Origin: Sphingobacteriales bacterium
GTDB lineage: Bacteria; Bacteroidota; Bacteroidia; Chitinophagales; Chitinophagaceae
DNA: 64,000 bases
Reading direction: 5' to 3'
NCBI GenBank assembly: GCA_016219985.1
Contig: JACRJO010000001.1
Location: 94,079-158,078, forward strand
A model generated the notes under the pieces. It searched no databases and was not told the origin of the DNA. It worked only from the letters and a program-made list of their open reading frames with translations. Made by a program: the position numbers and the translations under genes. Positions 1 through 6,971 of this stretch are shown here, piece by piece (the first letter of the stretch is position 1; the number at the start of each line of letters is the position of its first letter).

Positions 1-1
1 G

Positions 2-1162
2 ACTTATATCTATGCCCCTTTTGAGCATGCCCCCTGGCATGGGCTGACCCCAACCGACCTGGTTTTCCCGTTCTTTTTATTTGCCGTGGGAAATGCGATG
101 TCTTTTGTAATGCCCCGGCTGGAAGCAGGCGGGGATGCCGCCTTCTGGAAAAAAGTGCTGAAAAGGTCCGCATTGATCTTCCTGATCGGGCTGTTCCTGA
201 ACTGGTGGCCTTTTGTTACCGAAGTGAACCGGCTGGCGGAAGCTGCCAGCGATTTTCACAGGGAAACCATTTTCAAGGGTTTTACCTGGATTGATTATTC
301 AAAAGACAGTGCCGGGAATATCGTGGAAACAGTAAAAGGCGTCCGTATCCTCGGCGTGTTACAGCGGATTGCCCTCGCCTATTTTTTTGCTTCCGTTCTG
401 ATCTATTACCTGAAAGCCCGCAAAGCATTCCTGGCAGGACTTATTCTCCTGCTTGTCTACTGGATGCTCTGTTATACCGGGAACCCCGCCGATCCCTACA
501 GCCTGCGGGGATGGTTTGGAACCGGTATTGATAAATTGATCCTTGGCGAGGCCCACCTGTATAAAGGGGAAGGCATCCCGTTTGATCCTGAAGGGCTGAT
601 GAGTACCCTGCCCGCCATTGTGCAGGTGATCTTCGGCTACCTCGTGGGAGATTATATTCAAAAGAAAAGCAAGGTACTGCCTGTTCCGGACCAGCCGGGC
701 GCCAGCAGCGGCGGGATGTATGAAATGCTGACGGGTTTATTCGTGATCGCGGTTGGGATGATCGTAACAGGTTTCTGCTGGGACATGGTCTTCCCCATCA
801 ATAAAAAAATATGGACCAGTTCCTATGTGATCTACACCACCGGCCTCGCCATCCTGACCATTGCCACCATGATCTATATGATCGAAATTAAAAAGATAAA
901 AGGCGGGCTGGCCCGGTTTTTTGATGTGTTTGGCAAAAACGCCTTGTTTGTTTTTGCACTCAGCGCTTTTTTACCCAAAGGGCTGGCCCTGGTCAAACTC
1001 GGAGAGGGCAGCAATCCCTGGAACTGGCTCTATAAGAAAGTGCTGATCCATACGCCCGGCGCCAAAGAAAACGGCTCCCTGCTCTATGCCATTTGTGTGA
1101 TCCTTTTTATGTGGGCCATCTGTTACTGGATGGATAAGAAAAAGATCTATATAAAAGTGTAA
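2..1162 (+). CDS. DUF5009 / HGSNAT-like membrane acyltransferase, 5' truncated
   Basis: Frame 2 is open from the window edge, so the gene begins outside and the first internal ATG (86) is not the true start. The visible N-terminus contains HAPWHGLTPTDLVFPFF, the signature of the DUF5009/heparan-alpha-glucosaminide N-acetyltransferase-like family, followed by several hydrophobic helices (around window 160-200, 350-480, 630-660, 720-780, 820-890, 930-970 and 1080-1130). These are polytopic inner-membrane proteins thought to move acyl groups onto sugars; the substrate here is unknown. It ends 93 bases before the META-domain gene on the same strand. Family assignment is confident, substrate is not. 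Confidence 0.85.
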   Translation, partial: TYIYAPFEHAPWHGLTPTDLVFPFFLFAVGNAMSFVMPRLEAGGDAAFWKKVLKRSALIFLIGLFLNWWPFVTEVNRLAEAASDFHRETIFKGFTWIDYSKDSAGNIVETVKGVRILGVLQRIALAYFFASVLIYYLKARKAFLAGLILLLVYWMLCYTGNPADPYSLRGWFGTGIDKLILGEAHLYKGEGIPFDPEGLMSTLPAIVQVIFGYLVGDYIQKKSKVLPVPDQPGASSGGMYEMLTGLFVIAVGMIVTGFCWDMVFPINKKIWTSSYVIYTTGLAILTIATMIYMIEIKKIKGGLARFFDVFGKNALFVFALSAFLPKGLALVKLGEGSNPWNWLYKKVLIHTPGAKENGSLLYAICVILFMWAICYWMDKKKIYIKV

Positions 1163-1255
1163 GCCTCCCCGTTAACAGGATTTTACCATTTCCGGACGGC
1201 TGTTGGCTGTGCAAAGGGCAGCCGGACCGCATCTGATCTGTATCAAACCGATAAT

Positions 1256-1672
1256 ATGAAACAGATCAGCCTGGTAATCGCCCTTTTTTTTATTGCCACC
1301 TCCTTTACGATGAACCAGGAGCCCCCGGCCGGCTCCGTATCTCTTTATACAACCAAATGGGTTTTAAAAAGCATTCATGGAAAGGACCAGGTAGATTATA
1401 TCTATACCCGCGCCTTTATCAAATTCGATGAAGCAAAGAACAGGGTTGGGGGCAACGGCAGTTGCAACAGTTTTGGCGGAAGCTTATCCGTTGTGAATAA
1501 TACGATCCGGATCAGCCATCTCTTCTCGACGGAAATGTATTGTGAAGGCGTGCAGGATATCGAGAAAGCTTTCCTCTCGCGACTTGGCCGGGCAAACCGG
1601 TTCGAAATAAAAGGAAAAACACTTTTATTGTACTCCGATAAGGAACTGTTGCTGGAATTTGCAGCAGAATAA
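1256..1672 (+). CDS. META (DUF306/HslJ-like) domain secreted protein
   Basis: A 138-residue protein with an N-terminal hydrophobic signal (about residues 1-18) and one META domain. The typical features are W35 in the KWVLKSI strand, the GGNGSCNSFGG core near residues 62-72 and a later TEMYCEG segment, as in HslJ-type proteins. META proteins are small periplasmic or lipid-anchored beta proteins linked to stress or heat resistance; no enzymatic role is established. The next feature downstream is a 17-bp inverted repeat. Confidence 0.8.
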   Translation: MKQISLVIALFFIATSFTMNQEPPAGSVSLYTTKWVLKSIHGKDQVDYIYTRAFIKFDEAKNRVGGNGSCNSFGGSLSVVNNTIRISHLFSTEMYCEGVQDIEKAFLSRLGRANRFEIKGKTLLLYSDKELLLEFAAE

Positions 1673-1772
1673 TACCTTTCAGACATTAGTTTTGCAGTGA
1701 TTATTCCCGGTATTATACCGACAGACATTAGCACCGGCCGATCCATGTAATTTTAATGTCTCGTCGGCATAA

Positions 1773-1817
1773 AATGAGAATTGAACACCCCGACCTTGCA
1801 GGTGTTCAATTCTCATT
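1773..1817. repeat. 17-bp perfect inverted repeat, possible rtcB terminator
   Basis: AATGAGAATTGAACACC (1773-1789) and its exact complement (1801-1817) enclose an 11-nt loop. Read on the minus strand it sits 7 bases after the rtcB stop and is followed by ATTTTATG, so it could end the rtcB transcript. The arm sequence also belongs to a dispersed TTCAATTCTCA motif that recurs near 5391-5414, beyond the other side of the rtcB locus. Confidence 0.6.
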
Positions 1818-1823
1818 GGTCAA

Positions 1824-3275
1824 TTACTCCCCAAAAATCCCCGTTGTCCCTTTTTTTCCCCAACTCCGGTGTTTGGCCCCGTCCATTTTTACAATCTTCG
1901 GGGTAAAGCGGCCGAGGACATCCACCAGCGCTTTCTGGGATTGCATGACTACTTCAATATCCTTATAGACAAACGGGGATTCATCCAGTCCGCCACCGAG
2001 CAGTTTAATGCCAAACTTCTTCAGCTCGTCCCTGAATTGTTTATCAGTAACAGAGGCGATGGCCCGGGTGCGGCTCATCTTCCTCCCGGCTCCATGCGAA
2101 GCAGAATTAACAGCTGCTGACTCTCCTTTCCCTTTTACGATAAATCCATCTGCTGTCATCGATCCTGGAATAATTCCCAGCACATCTTTACCCGCCGGCG
2201 TGGCTCCTTTGCGGTGAACGATCACATTTTTTCCCTCCCAGCTTTCCTTCCAGGCAAAATTGTGATGGTTCTCCACCCGTTTCAACGGCTGGCGTCCCAG
2301 TTGCTTTGCAATTTTATCATGTATCACCTGGTGACAGGCGCTGGCATAATCACCCGCCAGGTTCATGGCCCTCCAGTATTCAATTCCTTCCTCTTCATCC
2401 AGTCCCAGCCAGGCCAGGTTCTTCGCTTCCTGCGGCAGGCGGCGCTTACTGATGGCCAGTTTGGTATAATGATTGGCAACTGTGGCGCCTAATGCCCTGG
2501 AGCCGGAATGGGTCAGGAAGCCAATATAGCTTCCCGCATCCAGTCCGAGTACCTCGTCTTTCGCAGCAATCTCCACGATTCCAAACTCGGCAAAATGATT
2601 CCCGCTCCCGGACGTACCTAACTGCTTCCAGGCCCTTCCATGCAGGGGTTTTAGCAGGGGTAACTGGTAAAACAATTCATCTTCCATTACTTCATGATTG
2701 GCGGCATGGTCAAATTGTGCACCGCTTCCAAACAAAGTAGCTTCCCCCAATTCACGGGCAAAAAAGGATTCACGGTCTGCCAGGTCCTTTGGATTAAGAT
2801 CAAACACACTCAGGCACATCCGGCAACCGATATCCACCCCCACCCCATAGGGAATCACGGCATTATCAGTAGCCAGCACGCCGCCTATCGGTAACCCATA
2901 ACCGCTATGCGCATCAGGCATTAAAGCCCCTGCCACGCTGATGGGTAATTTGGCGGCCTGGTACATCTGGTGCAGGGCCACTTCCTCAATATGTTCCTGC
3001 CCGAAAACATTGACGGCTATACCATTTTGATTCAGGGAAATCTCCGCTCCTTCTGTTTCCGGCACCGGCATCAGTTTCTCCGCCACCGGTTTTAATATTT
3101 CATCCGCCAGGTAATGCTCGGGTGCAGTCAGCACCTGCTTCAATATATCCAATGCCGCTTCTTCCGTATGATGTTTGAAATGGGTGCACATCACCTGCAT
3201 GGCCACGCTTACCACCGGTCCTTCGGGGTAGCCAATGGCTCTTATTTGCTTTCCTGATAGTTTTAACTTGCTCAT
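1824..3275 (-). CDS. rtcB: RtcB family RNA ligase
   Basis: RtcB joins 2',3'-cyclic phosphate or 3'-phosphate RNA ends to 5'-OH ends using GTP and Mn2+, typically repairing cleaved tRNAs. The 483-residue protein has the full set of motifs: PDAHSGYG (120-127), VDIGCRM with metal ligand C151, GSGNHF (223-228), THSGSR (255-260), NHHNF (336-340), VHRKGATPAG (353-362) and SHGAGR (393-398) with the histidine guanylated in the family. Nothing essential is missing. It lies 34 bases after the AAA+ gene and is probably last in the unit. No RtcA, archease or PrfH gene is visible nearby. Its leader has no Shine-Dalgarno. Confidence 0.95.
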   Translation of the reverse strand: MSKLKLSGKQIRAIGYPEGPVVSVAMQVMCTHFKHHTEEAALDILKQVLTAPEHYLADEILKPVAEKLMPVPETEGAEISLNQNGIAVNVFGQEHIEEVALHQMYQAAKLPISVAGALMPDAHSGYGLPIGGVLATDNAVIPYGVGVDIGCRMCLSVFDLNPKDLADRESFFARELGEATLFGSGAQFDHAANHEVMEDELFYQLPLLKPLHGRAWKQLGTSGSGNHFAEFGIVEIAAKDEVLGLDAGSYIGFLTHSGSRALGATVANHYTKLAISKRRLPQEAKNLAWLGLDEEEGIEYWRAMNLAGDYASACHQVIHDKIAKQLGRQPLKRVENHHNFAWKESWEGKNVIVHRKGATPAGKDVLGIIPGSMTADGFIVKGKGESAAVNSASHGAGRKMSRTRAIASVTDKQFRDELKKFGIKLLGGGLDESPFVYKDIEVVMQSQKALVDVLGRFTPKIVKMDGAKHRSWGKKGTTGIFGE

Positions 3276-3309
3276 TTCTTCTGTTTAAAATTAGTTGTTT
3301 TCGTACTGG

Positions 3310-4386
3310 TTAATTCATCAGGGTTTCCGCTAACCGGAACCCGATCACTTCGACTGGTTTAACCACCTCATGGCTTTCATGCGGGTTGGCAATTTCCGCG
3401 ATCGTCATGGGTTCATCAATCTGTTTCTCCAGCCCGAAGTACTTGCTTAATCTCCTGGATTTGTTTACCCCCAGTTTGCCAAACTCATACCGGGCGATCA
3501 GCCTTCCTTTCCGTAAGAGGGCGTTGTCCACCGTCGCCAGCGGGCTGTTAAACGTACAGACCAGTTGCACATTCAGGAAGTCGGCCAGCAACCCGTCTGA
3601 AATGTTCAGCAGGTTGGATACAGACGAACTGCTGTTATGCCGGCGGTCCATGATGATGTTTTCTGCATCCTCTATGATCAGGACCGTATCCGGGTTATCA
3701 ATGAGCAACTCGATAAAATCCGGGTTCATCAGGTTTCCCGCCACCGAGGGCGATAAAAACAAAACCCTTTTCCTGATCTTTCCTACCAGGTAACGCAGGT
3801 AGGTGGTCTTGCCGGTTCCGGGTAAACCATGCAACAACACGATCCCCTTATCCTTCTTTTTTCCCAGTCTTTTCCGGATGATTTCATCGATTGGTTTAAA
3901 ATCATCTTCATAAAACAAATCGAGGTCGAGTTTTGTCCGTTTGATCTCCATCGCCTTAAGCTCCAGGGAATTCCGGCTCTGCACGATCAGGTTGATCTCA
4001 AGGGGTTGCCGTCGCTGCCGCTCTTTAAACGTGTTGACCAAAATGGTCAGTTCCTGTACAAAGGTTTCGTCCCTCCCGTCATGCAACAGCTCACAATAAT
4101 CCTCATCAAACTCCACGATACAATTTGACCGCAGGATGATCACAGTACGGTCAAACTGGAATTGCTTTTTCTTCCGTTTGTACCAGCGGTAGCGATGTAC
4201 CTTTTTGATCCGGTTCCCGAAGCGCTCACAGAATGCCGCGAATGCTTTCTCTCCGTCCACGTGATTGATAAAATTCAAACTCGGGAGCACATTGAAGCAA
4301 TGCAGGTACAGGATCTTCGTATCCAGGAAGCGGTCATCAAACACGTTGTTGATGCTGATGACTTTCTGGTTATATAAACTGCTCAT
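3310..4386 (-). CDS. AAA+ ATPase, BCS1/spastin-like
   Basis: 358 residues. The N-terminal ~170 residues resemble no domain I can name and include a very basic patch (about 60-80) that could bind nucleic acid. An AAA+ module follows: Walker A GLPGTGKT (187-194), Walker B VLIIEDAE (235-242), a BCS1-like SNLLNISDGLL (257-267), sensor 1 at N280 (CTFN) and an arginine-finger-like RKGRL (292-296). It lies between the YkuK-type gene and rtcB on the same strand. By inference it remodels an RNA or protein for the adjacent ligase and nuclease. It starts at the ATG after an A-rich leader without a Shine-Dalgarno. Confidence 0.85.
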   Translation of the reverse strand: MSSLYNQKVISINNVFDDRFLDTKILYLHCFNVLPSLNFINHVDGEKAFAAFCERFGNRIKKVHRYRWYKRKKKQFQFDRTVIILRSNCIVEFDEDYCELLHDGRDETFVQELTILVNTFKERQRRQPLEINLIVQSRNSLELKAMEIKRTKLDLDLFYEDDFKPIDEIIRKRLGKKKDKGIVLLHGLPGTGKTTYLRYLVGKIRKRVLFLSPSVAGNLMNPDFIELLIDNPDTVLIIEDAENIIMDRRHNSSSSVSNLLNISDGLLADFLNVQLVCTFNSPLATVDNALLRKGRLIARYEFGKLGVNKSRRLSKYFGLEKQIDEPMTIAEIANPHESHEVVKPVEVIGFRLAETLMN

Positions 4387-4584
4387 TTTTTTACACTTTA
4401 CATGTTAACTACTATTTTTTATTTACCACTCTTTCGCTTCCTGGCCGCGATACCCAACAGATACGAGGGTGCGGAGGGTTCAGGGCCGCTTAGACGCAGA
4501 GGACGCAGTGTGGTTGTTATGTTTCCCGCTCAATAGGATCTCTATCCTTCGTTCCCTTGTCACCTCCTCTATTTTCACTCCCCG
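4387..4584. other. Spacer inside the rtcB unit with short dispersed repeat
   Basis: 198 bases between the YkuK-type and AAA+ genes. It contains a GACGCAGAGGACGCAG stretch (about 4493-4508), a form of low-complexity intergenic repeat common in Bacteroidota. I see no ORF, terminator or clear RNA fold, so read-through from the YkuK-type gene into the AAA+ gene is possible. Confidence 0.4.
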
Positions 4585-5070
4585 CTACTGTACCATTTTA
4601 TTGGCGCAGCTGGAACTGGCAAAGGCATCGGGTTTGGCCCGGAAAGCAAAGCCCACTCCAAGGATATAGCCCATGGCCTCCTTCAGCGCATCATTGCTTT
4701 TGAAGTTCGGGTTGGTGTTGATATCTGCATGTACTTCCATATCCACCCCGTACCGGCTGAACAGGTTGCAGAGTTCATACGCGACTTCAACGCTCATTCT
4801 CACTTCGGTGAGCATCCGCTCCCTGATCGTCATCCGTCTCCGGGTCGTTTCGCTGCGGATATACATAAACCCGCCCTTCCGCTTCCGGAGGAAGACGATC
4901 ACGGTGGCAAAGCCGGTTACCCCGGCCTTTACCTGGCTGTCCGTACCAATGCAAACTTTGAGGTCGTGCCCTTCCGCGGCCTCCCGTGCCAGTACCTTGC
5001 TGATTTCTTCGCTGATGGGAACAGTCATTCTCTCCCCGCTCAGGGTTCTCCAGTTTTCTTTCCTTTCCAT
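4585..5070 (-). CDS. YkuK-type (DUF458) ribonuclease H-like protein
   Basis: 161 residues with the RNase H-like fold of the YkuK/DUF458 family: a first strand carrying CIGTDSQ (about 40-46) with an acidic residue at the RNase H catalytic position, a FATVIVF strand, and a later acidic HADIN segment (about 113-117). Whether it cuts RNA is unproven. The start is well defined: AGGAGG lies 8 bases before the ATG, unusual for this phylum. The last paired base of a tRNA-shaped RNA lies 17 nt upstream. The two downstream genes are the AAA+ ATPase and rtcB. Confidence 0.8.
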   Translation of the reverse strand: MERKENWRTLSGERMTVPISEEISKVLAREAAEGHDLKVCIGTDSQVKAGVTGFATVIVFLRKRKGGFMYIRSETTRRRMTIRERMLTEVRMSVEVAYELCNLFSRYGVDMEVHADINTNPNFKSNDALKEAMGYILGVGFAFRAKPDAFASSSCANKMVQ

Positions 5071-5087
5071 TGTTTATTCCTCCTTGC

Positions 5088-5157
5088 GGCGCCCCGTGGA
5101 GTTGAACCACGATCTCCGGATTTTCACCCCGGCGCATACCCGGTCTGCCAAAGCGCC
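5088..5157 (-). tRNA. tRNA-like RNA, anticodon GAA (Phe-like), in the leader of the YkuK-type gene
   Basis: On the minus strand 70 nt fold as a cloverleaf: acceptor GGCGCTT/GGGCGCC (two G-U pairs), a 3-bp D stem GCA/TGC with GGG and TA in the loop, anticodon stem CCGGG/TCCGG with loop GTGAAAA (anticodon GAA), a 4-nt variable region, and T arm CGTGG-TTCAACT-CCACG. Departures from a standard tRNA-Phe are the short D arm, G at position 32, a 4-nt variable loop and no encoded CCA: the next bases are GCAAGGAGG, which is already the ribosome binding site of the following gene. It may be a working divergent tRNA, a tRNA pseudogene or a tRNA mimic. The shape is clear; the function is not. Confidence 0.6.
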
Positions 5158-5432
5158 ATTTGCAGCGAATACTGACTGATATCTTATTTCTTCATTGCCG
5201 AATTCATTCGCCGCTATTTCCTTCTTTTGTATTAACCAGCATTTTCACTCTCATTGGAAAAGCGCCCCGGTGCATCTCCCGGGGTCGCTCGTCCCCCCTG
5301 CTGCACATGATATCTTTAATTTAGTTAGTTCCTGCATTGAACTGTGAGTATTGAGCATTGAATATTGAACATTTTATTTCTAAGAACCTCAATTCTCAAT
5401 GTTCAATTCTCAATGGGTGCACACGCTCCGCA

Positions 5433-5570
5433 CTACCGGATGGCATGCTCAGCCGGGTGAAGGACTTTGCCGTTCCCCGGGTTCGTATTCCCCGCGTTAT
5501 TATCTTCTTCCCGGTTGCTCATCAGCCCGGTTAAAAAGCGCAGCACCAGGATTGTTACTAAAAATTTCAT
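5433..5570 (-). CDS. Tiny hypothetical protein (45 aa) with hydrophobic N-terminus
   Basis: The ORF begins MKFLVTILVLRFLTGL and continues into a short Asn/Gly/Pro-rich polar tail. It starts 2 nt after the stop of the preceding tiny ORF, and AAGGAGG 6 nt before its ATG is one of the best Shine-Dalgarno sites in the window, which is the main argument that it is translated. The N-terminus could be a membrane anchor or signal. It lies about 275 bp upstream of the tRNA-like RNA on the same strand. No family is recognised. Confidence 0.4.
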   Translation of the reverse strand: MKFLVTILVLRFLTGLMSNREEDNNAGNTNPGNGKVLHPAEHAIR

Positions 5571-5572
5571 TC

Positions 5573-5692
5573 TTACCTCCTTCTCCATTTTCCTGCTGAG
5601 CCTCTCAGCATGATCACAGCTATTACGGCCAAACCGCCTGCTAAGTGAACTCCTTCAAGTATTTTTAAAATCATTTTATGGTTTTTAAACAT
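5573..5692 (-). CDS. Tiny hypothetical protein (39 aa) with one hydrophobic helix
   Basis: The ORF carries a hydrophobic segment (GGLAVIAVIML) followed by an Arg/Lys-rich end, the shape of a small single-pass membrane peptide. An internal ATG at 5674 would give 33 residues. Its last codons carry the Shine-Dalgarno of the next ORF, so the two look translationally coupled. A 13-bp perfect hairpin touches its start codon. No family is recognised; confidence is limited by length. Confidence 0.35.
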   Translation of the reverse strand: MFKNHKMILKILEGVHLAGGLAVIAVIMLRGSAGKWRRR

Positions 5693-5723
5693 AAAGCCCG
5701 GTCGCTGGCGGCGACCGGGCTTT
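5693..5723. repeat. 13-bp perfect hairpin
   Basis: AAAGCCCGGTCGC and its exact complement enclose a 5-nt TGGCG loop. It has the form of an intrinsic terminator stem but lacks a strong T run on either side, so it may be a regulatory hairpin or a REP-like element. It lies immediately upstream of the 39-codon ORF. Confidence 0.55.
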
Positions 5724-5841
5724 ACCATACAGGTACTATTGCACCTGGATTAATAAAACTCCATTCGTCGCCGGTATTGGCTATCGTCATTTGCTCCAGG
5801 CATAAAGAAGCCTGCAGCGGTTATACGATACCCGCAATAGC

Positions 5842-5860
5842 CAGCCCCCGGCAGGGGCTG
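5842..5860. repeat. 7-bp GC-rich hairpin
   Basis: CAGCCCC and GGGGCTG enclose CGGCA. It is one of several closely spaced GC-rich inverted repeats in a stretch without a convincing larger gene. No T run follows, so a terminator role is not supported. Confidence 0.4.
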
Positions 5861-5982
5861 CCATTTCACCGCCGTTCTTTTATGTCGTTGTTGTCTCAGC
5901 AATTCCTTTTATTTTGTTTACAGATTCAGTTTAGTTGTTATTACACACTTCACCCGGAAAAAATTTCCATCCTCCGGAATAC

Positions 5983-6001
5983 AGCAGGCTGCCAGCCTGC
6001 T
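5983..6001. repeat. 9-bp palindrome with single central base
   Basis: AGCAGGCTG-C-CAGCCTGCT. With a single-base centre it cannot close as an RNA hairpin without opening 1-2 pairs, so a protein-binding or DNA cruciform role fits better than a terminator. Confidence 0.45.
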
Positions 6002-6027
6002 CTTACTCACTGGTCCGGGATATAAAA

Positions 6028-6052
6028 AGAAACCCCGCAATCGCTTGCGGGG
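6028..6052 (-). terminator. Intrinsic terminator on the minus strand
   Basis: The minus strand reads CCCCGCAA-GCGA-TTGCGGGG followed by TTTCTTTTT, a good rho-independent terminator. It lies 200 bases beyond the stop of the DUF5131 gene and would close the PA0069/TcmP/DUF5131 transcript, separating it from the rtcB unit. Confidence 0.65.
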
Positions 6053-6254
6053 TCCGTATTTCATCGAATTCGTTGATTAACTTATTCTTCAGCACTACAT
6101 GCCCCGCTTACGCGATCAAGTCCTTTGGGACTAAATCCGTATCCTGTTTCGATATGTGCGTTTATACGTTGCATTTATTTGTTTTGCGGATGCAAAGATG
6201 AAACTATTTTTTTGATGCTGCCAAATATTTGTAAAGAAATTTCTAAAATAATTT

Positions 6255-6971
6255 TTACTCCGCTATTTGGACGGGCATTTCATCATAAGTGCGCCCTCCT
6301 AATTCACGACCGGTTTTCCTCTTGTTTACTCCCCCCCATTGCTTGAAGAAAAAAGCAACCCCTTGTTCTGCACATTGCTGCCTGATGTCCCATACCCAGG
6401 CTTCTTTTACCGGCCTCGCTTTCCGGCCACTCTCGCCGCCCGCAATTAACCAATGTATATTTTCCAGGTTCATGTCCGGAAGAGGGCCTATCAGGGGCTC
6501 ACAGGATAAAAACTTTACCTTGGCATTGGTCTCCCTAAGGAAATCAATACGGTCCATTACTTTCTCATTCTCCACTGACACCCCCATCCATATATTGGCC
6601 GTCCAGTTCAGTTGGTCATGTATTTCGTACAGCCTTTCCGCCCGCTTTGTAAGAACCTGGTACGTATGCTGGGGCGTCATCTTCATTACCTCAAATACCT
6701 TCTGAATAAACGAAAGCGGCACATCCCTGTGAAACAAATCACTCATTGAGTTAACAAACACCACTTTAGGTTTTTTCCATTCAAATGGAATCAGCAACGC
6801 ATCTTCATGAATACGCAATTCAAACCCGTCCTTGTATTTATCAATCCCCATGGCCTGTAAACGCCGGGTCATCACTTCTGCATAGCAATACTTACAACCG
6901 GCAGAGATTTTATCACAACCTGTGGTCGGATTCCAGGTCATTTCGGTCCATTCGATGGATGATTGTGCCAT
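6255..6971 (-). CDS. Phage Gp37/Gp68-like DUF5131 protein (three-Cys motif, radical SAM-like)
   Basis: 238 residues. The N-terminus has EWTEMTWNPTTGC and the family's three cysteines C19, C26 and C29 (C-x6-C-x2-C), likely iron-sulfur ligands as in radical SAM enzymes. KVVFVNSMSDLFH, VLTKR, WMGVSVEN and AGGESG are further conserved blocks. The biochemical reaction is unknown. Its start codon shares one base with the TcmP stop (TAATG), indicating translational coupling. The family is known to pair with TcmP. Confidence 0.85.
   Translation of the reverse strand: MAQSSIEWTEMTWNPTTGCDKISAGCKYCYAEVMTRRLQAMGIDKYKDGFELRIHEDALLIPFEWKKPKVVFVNSMSDLFHRDVPLSFIQKVFEVMKMTPQHTYQVLTKRAERLYEIHDQLNWTANIWMGVSVENEKVMDRIDFLRETNAKVKFLSCEPLIGPLPDMNLENIHWLIAGGESGRKARPVKEAWVWDIRQQCAEQGVAFFFKQWGGVNKRKTGRELGGRTYDEMPVQIAE

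Larger units (their letters stand above)
5158..6254. other. 1.1-kb region without a clear larger gene; several perfect hairpins
   Basis: The longer reading frames here show no family resemblance. I see structured DNA: a GC-rich stem (5262-5287) inside an outer CAGCA/TGCTG pairing (5239-5303), ATTGA-rich repeats (5345-5414), two tiny coupled minus-strand ORFs (5433-5692), and perfect inverted repeats at 5693-5723, 5842-5860, 5983-6001 and 6033-6052. A further 22-codon minus-strand frame (5722-5790) ends inside the 5693 hairpin; its 'GGAG' precursor is weak and I do not call it a gene. Confidence 0.5.

Noticed and set aside
5678..6025. 115-codon plus-strand frame in the gene-poor stretch
   Set aside because: It runs through several hairpins, has no domain pattern and no ribosome binding site.
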